Shown here: piece by piece, positions 31,801 through 43,175 of the stretch
How the letters are laid out: every line of letters begins with the position of its first letter
How positions within the stretch are numbered: position 1 is the first letter of the stretch
NCBI GenBank assembly: GCA_036346225.1
Contig: JARFIW010001087.1
Coordinates: forward strand, 1,736,001-1,800,000
Direction: 5' to 3'
Source: Platerodrilus igneus
Lineage: Eukaryota > Arthropoda > Insecta > Coleoptera > Lycidae
DNA length: 64,000 nucleotides
Notes under the pieces: generated by a model
Told to the model about the DNA's origin: nothing
The model's input: the letters and a program-made list of their open reading frames with translations, nothing else
Databases searched by the model: none
Program-made: the position numbers and the translations under genes

Positions 31801-34800
31801 ATAGTTATATAATATATCATATATGTTGTTTAGGAGTGACGGTTGTAGACACGATTCCTCGGTCTACATTACCTTGAGAAAGCACTTTTCAATCATGAAG
31901 TGGCTGTGAATTCGCACTAAACGAGAACCTTTTTGTTATAAGGAACTTTCTGAACGATTCTATTGAAATTTTAGCCGATAACATTCGACAGTTGTAACAA
32001 CCCATCAATATGGTTCCAAATTAAATCTAGTTCACTACATCAGTTTATGAACGCGAGCACCTGATTATAGTATACCCGCATTACAAATTCTGTTGGTTGC
32101 CGTCCTAGGCCTTTGTCTTTATATTTGGCTTTATATGAGACAATACCTCGCTTGCACAAGCATAAATCCGAAAAATTTCGCAGTGGTTACGTTAGAACGA
32201 CACCTTTCGACCATTCGAGCTCCGGGCTTTGCTTTGTTCAAAATGACTGTCCATCGGGGAGTGGATTTGAAAATTACCTGGCGCAAGATAATAGTTACTT
32301 CAACCTTAACAATGCGCGACTAATTTCTAGTTTAAGATATTATTGATTTTAGCATAATGGTTTATTGCAAGAACATGGAGAATTATCACACGTGCCATGG
32401 TTTTGCCTTTTTTTGGTCAATAAATCACGGCAATATCTACTAAAGTAGTACTGATGTAGTACACTCATCTTTATATTTGAATGCTCTATAACCACAACGA
32501 GATGCGCTGATGAAGCGAATCTAGGAGTCGAGATCTTCGCTAGAATTGCTTCGTAGTGCGAGATGATATGTACGCTACGTTAGAATGATGTTGGCAAGTG
32601 ATATTCTAATTCCATTTGTCTTTATTTCGGCCTCAACATACCGCGAATGAATTTTAGGAAAATTCAACATAAACATATTATGGCTGGTATACGTTTTGGT
32701 AAACATTAACAAGTAGCGAAATATGAAAGACTTAGCTTATTGTGGTTATTTGGTTGACGCCAACATTATTTGAAAATTATACCTTACTGTAGAAGTTACA
32801 ATTGTGCGAGATTTAGTTCCATAGGTCAAACTCGATTTTATTCGAAATATACATTTGTGTTTAAGTAGCTTCGTGTGTCGTATTCATTTGAAAGTATTTT
32901 ATGAGCAATCAGCTTAGGTTTAAAGACAAAAATTGAAATGGAGTTCTTCGAACTAAGGTCTGACTAGTAATTTATAACTGTTATAAGTCATTTTTATTGA
33001 CCAACATTAATTTCATTATTCTAATTTTAATAATTCTGTTCGGTATTGATTTGAAATGAAACTAAATGTATTCTGCGTGTATAAATCTAAAGAAATTGAT
33101 ACTCAGTACGAATACCTGGTGAATAATTTTTTATTTATCACTTAGTTTTCCTGATTGTCAAAAATAAAATCTCAAGAAATAATTTAGGAATATATGTCTC
33201 AATTGTACTTTGGCATTTTACATCTCCCTTCGCATTGTTTGGAGTTTGAGATAAAAATGTTATCACAAAGAAAAGTTTTTGTTCGGATAACTCAAAGTAA
33301 CGTGAAGAATTAAAATAAGAAATATATAAAGCTCAATATAAACTCTGAGTATACTGATGTGGTTTTGTCTGTTATCATATTATTTTCTTTATATTTATTA
33401 TTTTTTATAAAACGCAAACTACGGTTTCATGTGCATAAATAAATCGTTATATTTTAGGTGCTCTTGGTTTGTATAGCATCGGTAGTATAACCGTCAGATT
33501 TTCAATGTGATATTCTTCGGTTTTCCATATCTCCCCTATTTCAAAGGTATAGTGGCACCCAATAGTTTTTAATCTTTACCATCTTTTACAGTAAATCATA
33601 CCCCACCACTCACTCCTCATTGCCTTTTCTTAAAGTTAAGTTTAGAGATAGACTACAAACGCTCGTCCCCTATTTCTGGCGGTAAGGATCGAATCACAGC
33701 TTCAGTAATAACTCCAGCAGTATGAGAAAAATGGACTCATCTGTGTGAAATGCCCGATGATATTCAGGATCACTTTCTACTTGAATCAACACTCATAAAA
33801 AAAAATCATATCCAAAAGCAAAATCTCTTTGATAGAATTCAAATAATATATAAATTTATAAGAATGCATTTTTGGGCTTTTGCGTAATATGCTCCAAACA
33901 GTGATGAGGGGTAGGTGTAATAATTTTGATCTTGTATTTACACTCCCGAATCGAAAAGGACTATTATTGACTATATGATGATTTTCATGGAGAGCTTCAA
34001 CTTAAACATCAACCACCGTTATCACCCACCGTTGGTCTTCCAGATCTTGGAAGAAAATTATTTAAAATTTTCAAATCAAACTACAGATGCTCTCAAACGC
34101 ATCTTTTTCTAAATCGTAATCTAGCAGCAAAATTGCTACTGCATTTATAATTACATTATAGCCAATTAATTCTTGTTCATACGTTCATATTTGTTAAATT
34201 AAAATTGCTTAAATTTACGTTCACATAAGTGTCAGTTTATGATTGGTTGGTAATTTTGTTTTACACTCTCTTTCCAGATAGTTATGATGAACCTTGTTGC
34301 TTCCATAGATAGAGTAAAATCCAATAATCGAAGCAACTAAATTCTATTTGCCTTTTGCTATTCATTTAATATCTTAGAATTATATGTATCTCCAAATTAT
34401 GCCTCTTACTTTATGATAACTACATACCTTATCAATATAAATTTTACTCTCGCATATACCTTGGTAATAATTTTACAACTTTTGAAACGAGAATGGCATG
34501 GAATATAGACCTAGAGTGAAACTGATTTAATAAAAATTACTCTAGATTCATAAAGAATTTTGAGAAAATTGTACAATCTTAGTACATACTGCAAAAGTGT
34601 GCTCGCTAAGCCCGCATCAACAAATCTATGAAATACCCTTACGAAAATGATTTTAAGTTCTTTTAATAATGGAATATTTTTATAAAATTTATTAAATTTT
34701 TTTGCAATAGAACTATATCAGTTAAATTTAAGGATTTACAATTTTTGCATTAGCATTTTACCCTATATTATTATAAAATATTACACTAACAATTGAAAGA

Positions 34801-35040
34801 AATTTTCTTGTTTTACCGAATGCTTGCAAACTTTCTGGTTATATAATTCACAGATCACGAGGCTGCTGACCATTTCAACCATATGTATTAGGCGCATCGC
34901 ATCGTATATCTTGATGTATTTTTTAGAATAAGATGTTTCACAAATATCATTACAAACATTTTGCAACTGAAACAATATTTATGAAGTTTTAAGCATGTTT
35001 ATTTGGAACAGAGTTTAACAATGGATAAAGCCTAAAAAGT
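31801..35040. other. unassigned AT-rich region
   Basis: No supportable gene. Two overlapping open frames at 32093-32346 have no recognised domain. No tandem or inverted structure was found. The last four bases (AAGT, 35037-35040) are the target duplication of the adjacent gypsy element. Confidence 0.4.
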
Positions 35041-35212
35041 TGTAATTTAATATTTACCTACCGCGTGAGGGTATCCTATTAACAATAAATAATAAATAAC
35101 AGGACCTCTAACACTATCGTACCCTCACGTTTCGGGACGTTGCCTCGCAAGCTGCAGCAGTCGGTGAAGGGGGGTTTATTAAACAAACACACTGAGACGA
35201 AAATTCGATTGT

Positions 35213-35218
35213 TTTATT
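35213..35218 (-). terminator. candidate polyadenylation signal in family C LTR
   Basis: AATAAA on the - strand, conserved at 41535-41540 in the other LTR. It lies downstream of the candidate TATA box as expected for the R region of an LTR. Confidence 0.45.
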
Positions 35219-36039
35219 GAATGAGCTACTAACTAAAACTTCAACTAATTACATATGCATAACAAAATATAAAGTAAATAACCTTATGTACAATAGGGCG
35301 CCACCATGGGAATTAAACGGCCCATGGACCAATCGCGGTAATAGCTCTCGTCGCACTTTGTTCGTGGGCGATGAACCAAAATGGCAGAACAGAAAATAAG
35401 TCACTTATAGTCTCCGGCTAGCACAAACACAACTTAACTAAACTTAACTAACAAACATATTTTTGAATAGATACCGTTTTCGGTGTACACATCCCAATAA
35501 CAAAAATTTATTAATGCTACCCTAGTCTAACTAACTTGCGTAGTGCGACGACCCTTTGTTAACCACGGGGTCATCTACACCATGAAAATTACGACCTTCT
35601 CAAGGGTCAAATAGTACCGTAACTTGACTTCGGACCTGAGCTTTGCATTCTCAGGTAGTCGCGTGGATTAGTGATTAACGGCCTCTGACACCGTCGAAAC
35701 ACAATATAATAGAAGACCCTTCTAAAACGATGCGGTCTCCAAAGCAATAATCAAACGGATCAATTTACTTGAACTGGGCATTCACCCGGAGTTATATTTT
35801 ATGGAAGTCGACAAATACTGTTTTTAAACAAATAACTGACTTATGCTGCATAACACAGCCTTGAGTTCATGGTAATAACACATATACTAATTACTTACTC
35901 AGAGAAATAATTAACTTAAAACATAACGGCACGCACTGGACTTCAAAGAAATAAAATACTTCACTCAATCGGGCAAATAACAACCCTTTAACCTCTAACG
36001 CGTCTGAAATAAACAACCCCGATTCCCACCGGCTGGCAT

Positions 36040-36048
36040 CCTTATATA
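36040..36048 (-). promoter_or_regulatory. candidate TATA box in family C LTR
   Basis: TATATAAGG on the - strand, identical at 42362-42370 in the 5' LTR, where it would drive the genomic transcript. Called from sequence and position only. Confidence 0.45.
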
Positions 36049-36489
36049 CATTTACGTTAATTGAAAATAACCCTTTCTTGGCGCTCTTACTCGGCTTAGG
36101 ATGCGCCGGTCGTAAATCTTTAAGATTAATTAAAACTGCCAATGCCTAAGATAACCACACAAGTAGCTCTCAGAATTGATTTTAGTTTAGTGCTCAGCTA
36201 ATTGAAAAATTGCTTCAGACCACCCTGACATAAATAGGATCCTAAAGCATGATTGACATCTAATCATAGATATCAACTAATCTGACATGTTTAGTGCCCT
36301 TAAAGTAAGTGCCTTTAGAAAAATTGATTAACTCTTGGATTAGATCTTTCTGGGAACTTCGCTGGGAAGCTACTTGGGTGATCCTGCAGCCGCTACAATT
36401 CTAATAATTAGCATGCTAAAATTAAACTAGAAACTAACTATTTTTAGGAATACTAGAACTATTAGAGCGTATTAAAACAGTATGTTACA

Positions 36490-36500
36490 CAGCCCCCCTC
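36490..36500 (-). other. polypurine tract, family C
   Basis: GAGGGGGGCTG on the - strand directly abuts the 3' LTR start TGTAACATAC, the expected site for plus-strand priming. Confidence 0.8.
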
Positions 36501-36650
36501 GAATAATTGAAATTGCTCTTAGGAATTTCAAGAAAATTGAAAAAGTAAATGTAGAAATTAACACATCCAACCGCAATTATGTTTAAGACAACTGAGTCTT
36601 TTCAGAAAATTGGCGGAAGGAAAAAATAAAAAATTGGAAAAAATAAAATA

Positions 36651-37871
36651 TTAGTGAGGTTTTAGGTCTTGGACGTGGAACACCCCTAGCGGTTTTCCGT
36701 CCATGGAAGATAGTCTATAAGTGGTAGAACCTAAAACTTCCATCACCTTTGCTTCTAGGAACTTCGGGACTAATTTTTTATTGAAATGTTTAGAAGCATC
36801 TGATAATATAAAATTGCGCTTCCACACTAAATCCCCTACTTTGAAATTTAATGGTCTGCGCCTTAAATTGTAAGAGTGCGCATTACGTTCATACGCCAAA
36901 TGTATGTTTTTCTGAACTTCTTTAAAGATGCGCGATAATTCATTAAGGTCTTGAACCAATTGTTCTCGAGTATCAATTGCTAGATCCTCTGGATTTAAAT
37001 GCTTTAACTTATTATAGAATTCCCCGGTCAGAGGAACCGTGCGTCCAAAAGCTAAAAATGTTGGGGAATATTTTGTGGATTCATGAACAGCATTACGAAG
37101 CGCATGGGCAATTTTGTGAATATTATCGTCCCAATTCTTCTGAGAATCTTGAATGTAACTGCGAATGGCAGCTCCAATTACCTTGTTAACGCGTTCTACA
37201 TAATTAACTTGAGGATGGTAGCTGGCGTTAAACCAAACCGAAGGTATTTTATAATTTGACATGAGATTGGAAAATAAATTACGTTTAAATTGGGGGCCAT
37301 TATCTATCATACAAATTTGAGGTACCCCATATACCAAAAATACAAAATTTTCCAGGTAATTACAAATTTGTTTTGTTGACGCGCTGCGCAAGGGATGCAA
37401 TAAAGTGAATTTTGTAAACCAGTCAGTAACAACTAAAAGGTAAGTATTCCCCAATTTCGAGCGCGGAAAGGGCCCCATTAAATCAATCGACAAACATTGA
37501 AACGGAAATGAAACTTTTTTCTCTTTGCCCATAAAACCATAATGGTTGAACGTGCTGGATTTGCTTTGGCAGCACGTAACACATTTACTAATGTATTTAG
37601 AAATATATGACCGCATTTTGGGCCAGTAATAGAGCTCTTTGATTTTTGTATATGTTTTAAATACACCCAAATGGGCCGAAACTGGATCATCATGGCATTC
37701 TTTTAAAATTTGTGCACGGCATGATTTCGGCACTACTAATTTCCACTCAATTAAATTGGCTTTGATATTCGAATTATTCGGAATAAACTTATACATTTTA
37801 TCATTTTCTACTCTCCAATCGGGATATAGATCTGGCTTTTCCTTAATATTATTTAACATGTTTTGTACCAA
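36651..37871 (-). CDS. integrase segment of family C pol
   Basis: A 406-codon open segment containing a whole Ty3/gypsy integrase. The zinc-binding H-H-C-C is at H60, H67, C97 and C100 (KCVTCC). The catalytic core has D130 (SIDLMGPF), D190 (MIDNGPQF) and E226 (VERVNK), with 35 residues between D190 and E226 as in retroviral-type integrases. The C-terminal SH3-like end is at about 340-406 (GDLVWKR, GVFHVQDLKPH). It inserts element cDNA into the genome. Catalytic residues all appear intact. It ends about 150 nt before the PPT, so it is the last pol domain. No in-frame start of its own is expected because it is cut from a polyprotein. Confidence 0.93.
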   Translation of the reverse strand: MVQNMLNNIKEKPDLYPDWRVENDKMYKFIPNNSNIKANLIEWKLVVPKSCRAQILKECHDDPVSAHLGVFKTYTKIKELYYWPKMRSYISKYISKCVTCCQSKSSTFNHYGFMGKEKKVSFPFQCLSIDLMGPFPRSKLGNTYLLVVTDWFTKFTLLHPLRSASTKQICNYLENFVFLVYGVPQICMIDNGPQFKRNLFSNLMSNYKIPSVWFNASYHPQVNYVERVNKVIGAAIRSYIQDSQKNWDDNIHKIAHALRNAVHESTKYSPTFLAFGRTVPLTGEFYNKLKHLNPEDLAIDTREQLVQDLNELSRIFKEVQKNIHLAYERNAHSYNLRRRPLNFKVGDLVWKRNFILSDASKHFNKKLVPKFLEAKVMEVLGSTTYRLSSMDGKPLGVFHVQDLKPH

Positions 37872-38375
37872 TCCTCGACCTCGTCTAAAGAAAAATTTAA
37901 AGAATTAATAGCATAGGCTCCACTAGGAGCTCGGAATAATGTATCTGGTACCACATTAAATTTACCCTTCCTGTGGATAACTTCGAAATCAAATTGTTGG
38001 AGTTTCACACTCCATCTAGCTAAACGTCCGCAGGATCTTTTAAGTTGTGGAGCCAAATTAAAGAATGATGGTCCGTAATGACCTTAAAATGAGTTCCTTC
38101 AATATATGGTCGGAATTTTTGAATAGCAAAACACACCGCCAAAAGTTCCCGTTCTGTGACTGAATAATTTTCTCTGCTGAATTTAAACTGCGAGAAGCAT
38201 AAGCAATTACATGTTCTTCGTCTCCTTCTCCCTGAGTTAAAACACAACCAACGCCGTAATTTGAGGCGTCACATTGTAAAGAAAAACTTTCGAAAAATCA
38301 GGACTCCTTAAAATAGGAGCCTTTGTAAGAATATCTTTAATTTTTTCAAACAAAATAAGAGCCTCGTCCGTCTAT
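37853..38375 (-). pseudogene. RNase H segment of family C pol, frameshifted
   Basis: Between the RT and integrase frames the - strand encodes a gypsy RNase H in pieces. An N-terminal strand with [20 protein letters not shown] (about 38275-38210) is followed by [20 protein letters not shown] and [16 protein letters not shown] (within 38247-38020). Then, in another frame, comes [20 protein letters not shown] (within 38056-37900). Two or more 1-nt shifts separate the pieces. The domain degrades the RNA strand during cDNA synthesis. Key acidic residues (D of CDAS, E of TERE, D of ITDH) are visible. Confidence 0.85.
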
Positions 38376-39494
38376 TTAATCGCTTGCGATTTCTCTTTCC
38401 TTTAGTAAATCATTAATAGGTGCTATAATTGTGGCAAAATCCAAAACAAAACGCCTATACCAAGAGCACATACCGGTGAAACGTTTTATTTCAGTGGCTG
38501 TCTTGGGTTGAGGAAAATTTACAATTGCGTCAATTTTTGATGGGTCAGTTCGGAGACCATCTTTATTCACAATATATCCCAGATATTGTAACTCTGGTTT
38601 ACAAAACTCACATTTTGAACTGTTAGTAGTTAAATTAGCGCCTTTCAACTTCTCATACACTTCGTTCAAAATTCTAATATGCTCCTTAAATGTGCTTGAA
38701 ATAATAATTATATCATCTAAATAAACAAATACCGATTGGGATAATGAAAAATCAAAAATAGAGTCCATGAGCCTCTGTAATGTGCCTGGAGCATTGGCCA
38801 AACCCATCGGCATTACATTATATTGAAATAAGCCGCGCCTTGGGACAGTAAAGGCTGTTTTTTCCTTGCTTTCATCACTCAAGGGCAATTGCCAGAAAGC
38901 TTTTTTTAAATCGATTGAACTGAGATATTTCGCATTGCGTAATCTATCAAGAATGTCATTTACAAACGGAATGGGATACGCGTCTTTTTTTGTAATTGAA
39001 TTTAATCGTTTAGCGTCAAAACATACACGAAATTCATCTTTTGCTTTTTTCTTTACTAATAGCATGGGGGAGTTCCACGGGCTAATGCTTGGGCTAATAA
39101 TGCCTTGTTCAAGCATTGCATCAATTTCTTTATTAGCATGTTCCAGCATCGCTGGTGATAATGGGTAATACCGTTGTTTAATTGGTTCAACGTCTTCCGT
39201 TGTAATATGATGTGAAATTTTAGTGGTTCGGCCTAAGGTAGGACGATCCAGGGATTGAAATAAAGAAATAATCTTGTTTAATTCAGATTTCTGGTCTTCA
39301 TTTAAATCGGCCATAACTTTAATGAAATTTAATTTATTCGTTTCCGCAGAATGAGCATAAAATTCATTTTTTGAAAAATCTACTTTCAATTCAAATAATT
39401 GACAAAAATCAATCCCTAACGTTAGGGTACACTCTATTGAGTCGGAAACTAAAACATTCAAAGACCGAGTAACCCCGTTTATAGTCAAGGGCAA
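38376..39494 (-). CDS. protease C-term and reverse transcriptase segment of family C pol
   Basis: A 372-codon open segment. Residues 1-35 are the C-terminal part of the aspartic protease (LNVLVSDSIECTLTLGIDF). After a linker, RT begins near residue 105 (IKQRYYPLSPAM, IISPSISPWNSPMLLVKKK). The first catalytic Asp is D195 (SSIDLKKAF). F-x-VMPMGLANAPGT follows, then the YLDD box at residues 258-261 (38712-38723) with D260 and D261, and QYLGYIVNKDGL around 306-317. All three catalytic aspartates are present. It copies element RNA into cDNA. The segment is continuous with protease upstream and RNase H downstream only across frameshifts. Confidence 0.93.
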   Translation of the reverse strand: MPLTINGVTRSLNVLVSDSIECTLTLGIDFCQLFELKVDFSKNEFYAHSAETNKLNFIKVMADLNEDQKSELNKIISLFQSLDRPTLGRTTKISHHITTEDVEPIKQRYYPLSPAMLEHANKEIDAMLEQGIISPSISPWNSPMLLVKKKAKDEFRVCFDAKRLNSITKKDAYPIPFVNDILDRLRNAKYLSSIDLKKAFWQLPLSDESKEKTAFTVPRRGLFQYNVMPMGLANAPGTLQRLMDSIFDFSLSQSVFVYLDDIIIISSTFKEHIRILNEVYEKLKGANLTTNSSKCEFCKPELQYLGYIVNKDGLRTDPSKIDAIVNFPQPKTATEIKRFTGMCSWYRRFVLDFATIIAPINDLLKEREIASD

Positions 39495-39760
39495 ATTAAT
39501 TGAACCTAAAATTGATTGTGCAGTGCCATCTGCGGTTGTTAATATAGACGTTTTACATTTTAATTAATTCTAACTTATATTTATCCAATAAACACAAACC
39601 ATGTCTGCCTAAAATAGAGGTATTCGCACCGGAATCCAACAGTGCGGTATAAGTTTCCTTAAATATCTCGATATTAATATAAGGTCTTGTATCATCTTTT
39701 ACTTTATAAAAATTTGAAAAAACCTTAGATGATTTACAAAATTTTAACTTTTACTAACCA
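39400..39760 (-). pseudogene. aspartic protease of family C, split by a frameshift
   Basis: On the - strand, YTALLDSGANTSILGRHGL carries the active-site triad Asp-Ser-Gly (39628-39636; DSG rather than DTG, which is seen in other gypsy-type elements). The reading frame stops shortly after (near 39565), and the rest of the protease (GSINLPLTINGV.. to TLGIDF) lies in the frame that continues into RT. The enzyme would cut the gag-pol precursor. It follows the gag zinc knuckle in normal order. Confidence 0.8.
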
Positions 39761-39793
39761 ATCCGACCACGTCTTTTGTCAGCAGCAATATTA

Positions 39794-40233
39794 TTAAACG
39801 AAGAAAAGCAACGGCTGACTACGCGCTTTCCTGTCCTTAGTTTTTTGAATTATTTGAGCAGTTTGGACAATTTGTGGACGTAACTTCCAGCTGCCCACAA
39901 GAATAACAAAATATTCCGCGTTTCTCCGGACAAGTATGAAACGAGTGACCTCGTCTTTTACAGTTGAAACAAATAGTCGAAAATTTTGCTGTGTTTTAAA
40001 ATAATTCGAAACGCCGGACCGTGGTAAATTATTATTAGAAAATGAACTCTGTCGAACTTGACGTTCTAAGATAACTAGTACGTTGGCAGAATCCGAATGT
40101 TCCTGTTTAATAAAATTTGTAGGCTTAATGTCTTCTAAAAGCTTACAACGAGAAATCAAATGGGAAATGTCAGTCACTTCAATTAACGCCAGTTGCGTGG
40201 CATAAAAAGTCTGTAAATTTCTTTTAATAATTT
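39794..40233 (-). pseudogene. family C gag C-terminus with zinc knuckle
   Basis: Continuation of gag after a 1-nt shift at about 40234 (QIKIIKRNLQTFY, TDISHLISRCKLLEDIKPTN). A second shift in an AAAATTTT run near 39985 moves to the frame encoding CFNCKRRGHSFHTC (39971-39930; C-x2-C-x4-H-x4-C intact), then the cysteine motif CYSCGQLEVTSTNCPNC. The knuckles bind the genomic RNA. The second motif matches in layout the one at 19752 in family B. Confidence 0.8.
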
Positions 40234-41202
40234 TTATTTGTTCCTGACTGGAATGGAATCTTCTAATTGGGAAAATAAATTTACCATCTTTGAAATATAA
40301 ATGGTAGGTGATTCATCGGCGCCTTGCCGTCTAGATTTAATTAACATTAAAAGATTCTCTGCATAATCGGCTGAAAGAAAATCTTGTTTCAATTTAAAAA
40401 TTAATTGTTCCCATGAATTTACTGTACACCGCGTTGCTCTATACCAATCCAATGCTGAACTGGTGAAAAGATCAATAGCCCCTTCGAAAAGGTCATCTGA
40501 CGAAACTTTTATTGCAACTTGCAGTTCTTTGACGCGTTGAATAAAATCTAAAACCGATATAGAATCAGATTCACCCGAAAATTGTAATCCCCACTTGTGG
40601 ATCGGGACTGATGTCGTTGTTTTATTCAAAGACTTAATTAGCGTACCTAAATCATTACTAGAAATCGAAACCGATGGGGTATTAATGGAAGAAACCGTCG
40701 ATGCTCCAGGGCATAAACCCTCTGCTGTTGGTGTTATTGTAGGATCTTTATTACCGCTAGCCGAACAATAAAGAGGGTTATCGTTAATCTCATTTTCCCC
40801 GTTTACCTGTTCTAACATCTCAAAAGCTCTAATGCACTTGGAATGCAGTTCTTTGTGTACTTTTAAAAGTTCAATATCGAAATTGACATAATTTAGTCTC
40901 TGTGTTACATGCATCAATCTCGTGTTAAGTTTAATATATTCTTTCCTTTTAGGAAGAATGGTAAAAGAATTTAAACAGTTTTCTAATTTAAAAATCTTAA
41001 GTTTTAATAATTCAATTTCGTCCTTTTGAACGATTTCAATTTTTTCATACTTAGAAAAAACATTACTGTCGACTTTCTCAACAATGAGTTTTGTACGCAA
41101 TAATTTTCGCTTTTCTAACACACTTAACTTTGTTGGTTCAACGTTCCTAATTAAAAGTTCATAACTAAGCTCGTCGCTTCTTAAGGCTTCTACCACATAC
41201 AT
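40234..41202 (-). CDS. family C gag, N-terminal 322 codons
   Basis: The ATG at 41202 lies 158 nt after the 5' LTR and is the first good start. The N-terminal SDELSYELLIRNVEPTKLSV and KRKLLRTKL form a motif shared with the family B gag. Next come a coiled-coil-like Leu/Lys/Glu-rich region (about 60-130), a Ser/Thr/Pro-rich linker (about 140-190), then the capsid-like part. The capsid part has KWGLQFSGESDSISVLDFIQ (about 204) and SALDWYRATRCTVNSWEQLI. It forms the virus-like particle shell. The stop at 40234 is caused by a 1-nt shift, since homologous sequence continues in the next frame. Confidence 0.88.
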   Translation of the reverse strand: MYVVEALRSDELSYELLIRNVEPTKLSVLEKRKLLRTKLIVEKVDSNVFSKYEKIEIVQKDEIELLKLKIFKLENCLNSFTILPKRKEYIKLNTRLMHVTQRLNYVNFDIELLKVHKELHSKCIRAFEMLEQVNGENEINDNPLYCSASGNKDPTITPTAEGLCPGASTVSSINTPSVSISSNDLGTLIKSLNKTTTSVPIHKWGLQFSGESDSISVLDFIQRVKELQVAIKVSSDDLFEGAIDLFTSSALDWYRATRCTVNSWEQLIFKLKQDFLSADYAENLLMLIKSRRQGADESPTIYISKMVNLFSQLEDSIPVRNK

Positions 41203-41343
41203 GACTAAATAAAGGTAAAGCCAACAATAACGAAACTTGTTCCTAAATCACTAATATTAAACTGTAATTCTGCCTAACACTAAATAGAAACAAAACAATC
41301 TAAAAATTCGTCCGTGTGTTGTTTACCATATTTACAATTTTAA

Positions 41344-41359
41344 CCACGTTAATGCGCCA
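41344..41359 (-). other. primer-binding site, family C
   Basis: TGGCGCATTAACGTGG on the - strand, one base after the 5' LTR end. It starts with the expected TGG complementary to a tRNA CCA end; the tRNA is not assigned. Confidence 0.65.
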
Positions 41360-41360
41360 G

Positions 41361-42813
41361 TGTAATTTAATATTTACCTACCGCGTGAGGGTATCCTATT
41401 AACAATAAATAATAAATAACAGGACCTCTAACACTATCGTACCCTCACGTTTCGGGATGTTGCCTCGCAAGCTGCAGCAGTCGGTGAAAGGTGGGGTTCA
41501 TTAAACAAACACACTGAGACGAAAATTCGATTGTTTTATTGAATGAGCTACTAACTAAAACTTCAACTAATTACATATGCATAACAAAATATAAAGTAAA
41601 TAACCTTATGTACAATAGGGCGCCACCATGGGAATTAAACGGCCCATGGACCAATCGCGGTAATAGATCTCGTCGCACTTTGTTCGTGGGCGATGAACCA
41701 AAATGGCAGAACAGAAAATAAGTCACTTATAGTCTCCGGCTAGCACAAACACAACTTAACTAAACTTAACTAACAAACATATTTTTGAATAGATACCGTT
41801 TTCGGTGTACACATCCCAATAACAAACATTTATTAATGCTACCCTAGTCTAACTAACTTGCGTAGTGCGACGACCCTTTGTTAACCACGGGGTCATCTAC
41901 ACCATGAAAATTACGACCTTCTCAAGGGTCAAATAGTACCGTAACTTGACTTCGGACCTGAGCTTTGCATTCTCAGGTAGTCGCGTGGATTAGTGATTAA
42001 CGGCCTCTGACACCGTCGAAACACAATATAATAGAAGACCCTTCTAAAACGATGCGGTCTCCAAAGCAATAATCAAACGGATCAATTTACTTGAACTGGG
42101 CATTCACCCGGAGTTATATTTTATGGAAGTCGACAAATACTGTTTTAAACAAATAACTGACTTATGCTGCATAACACAGCCTTGAGTTCATGGTAATAAC
42201 ACATATACTAATTACTTACTCAGAGAAATAATTAACTTAAAACATAACGGCACGCACTGGACTTCAAAGAAATAAAATACTTCACTCAATCGGGCAAATA
42301 ACAACCCTTTAACCTCTAACGCGTCTGGAAATAAACAACCCCGATTCCCACCGGCTGGCATCCTTATATACATTTACGTTAATTGAAAAATAACCCCTTT
42401 CTTGGCGCTCTTACTCGGCTTAGGATGCGCCGGTCGTAAATCTTTAAGATTAATTAAAACTGCCAATGCCTAAGATAACCACACAAGTAGCTCTCAGAAT
42501 TGATTTTAGTTGAGTGCTCAGCTAATTGAAAAATTGCTTCAGACCACCCTGACATAAATAGGATCCTAAAGCATGATTGACATCTAATCATAGATATCAA
42601 CTAATCTGACATGTTTAGTGCCCTTAAGGTAAGTGCCTTTAGAAAAATTGATTAACTCTTGGATTAGATCTTTCTGGGAACTTCGCTGAGAAGCTACTTA
42701 GGTGATCCTGCAGCCGCTATAATTCTAATAATTAGCATGCTAAAATTAAACTAGAAACTAACTATTTTTAGGAATACTAGAACTATTAGAGCGTATTAAA
42801 ACAGTATGTTACA
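41361..42813 (-). repeat. family C 5' LTR
   Basis: Collinear with 35041-36489. Differences noted by eye are mostly single-base changes and homopolymer length changes (for example one T fewer near 42145 and one A and one C more near 42390). Confidence 0.95.
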
Positions 42814-42817
42814 AAGT

Positions 42818-43175
42818 GTCTAAATCTTTTGCGCTACACGACCCAACATACATTCAAAATTGAGAGGAAATTGCTTTTAAGGCAAGAGGAAATTTATTTA
42901 TATTTAGAAATGTTATTTTTGTACCTACTTTTGTAGCAAAGAAGGTGCGGTGTTAGTGTCGTAAGTAACAAGTGTCTTACTGATTGTGCCTTAGAGCATC
43001 ATTAGGGTTCTCCTCAATTAGATTTGCATAAACGGTAAATCAGAACTTTTCTAATGATGAATGGAAACATTTTAAATCTCAAGGACATTCTTTAGCAACT
43101 CCTACTAACCCATGTCCAATTCTTCAAAATTCAAAACTGATATTCACTCGCACAGGTCTGGCGCGAGTGTGGAGC
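42818..43175. other. spacer between the gypsy and hAT elements
   Basis: About 360 bases of ordinary non-coding DNA bearing the target duplications of both neighbours at its ends. Nothing else was recognised. Confidence 0.6.

Larger units (their letters stand above)
35041..36489 (-). repeat. family C 3' LTR
   Basis: Starts (on the + strand) TGTAATTTAATATTTACC and ends TATGTTACA. A 60-codon open frame in it (35217-35399 +) recurs in the other LTR and is not a gene. Confidence 0.95.
35041..42813 (-). mobile_element. family C Ty3/gypsy retrotransposon, near-complete, 7.8 kb
   Basis: Two LTRs of about 1,450 bp (35041-36489 and 41361-42813) enclose 4.87 kb. In transcription order (- strand) it holds the 5' LTR, PBS, gag with zinc knuckle, protease, RT, RNase H, integrase, PPT and 3' LTR, the Ty3/gypsy order. 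The LTRs read TGTAACATAC..ATTACA. The element is flanked by AAGT on both sides (35037-35040 and 42814-42817). The LTRs differ at only about 15-20 positions by eye, so insertion was recent. Despite this, the coding region has several 1-nt shifts. No envelope-like gene follows integrase. Confidence 0.93.

Noticed and set aside
33470..33540. tRNA-like stretch (GCATCGGTAGTATAACCGTCAGATT...)
   Set aside because: It has an A-box-like start, but no matching acceptor stem, anticodon stem or B box could be paired.
35217..35399. 60-codon open frame repeated almost exactly at 41539-41721
   Set aside because: Both copies are the same place in the two family C LTRs; conservation reflects recent LTR identity, not a gene.
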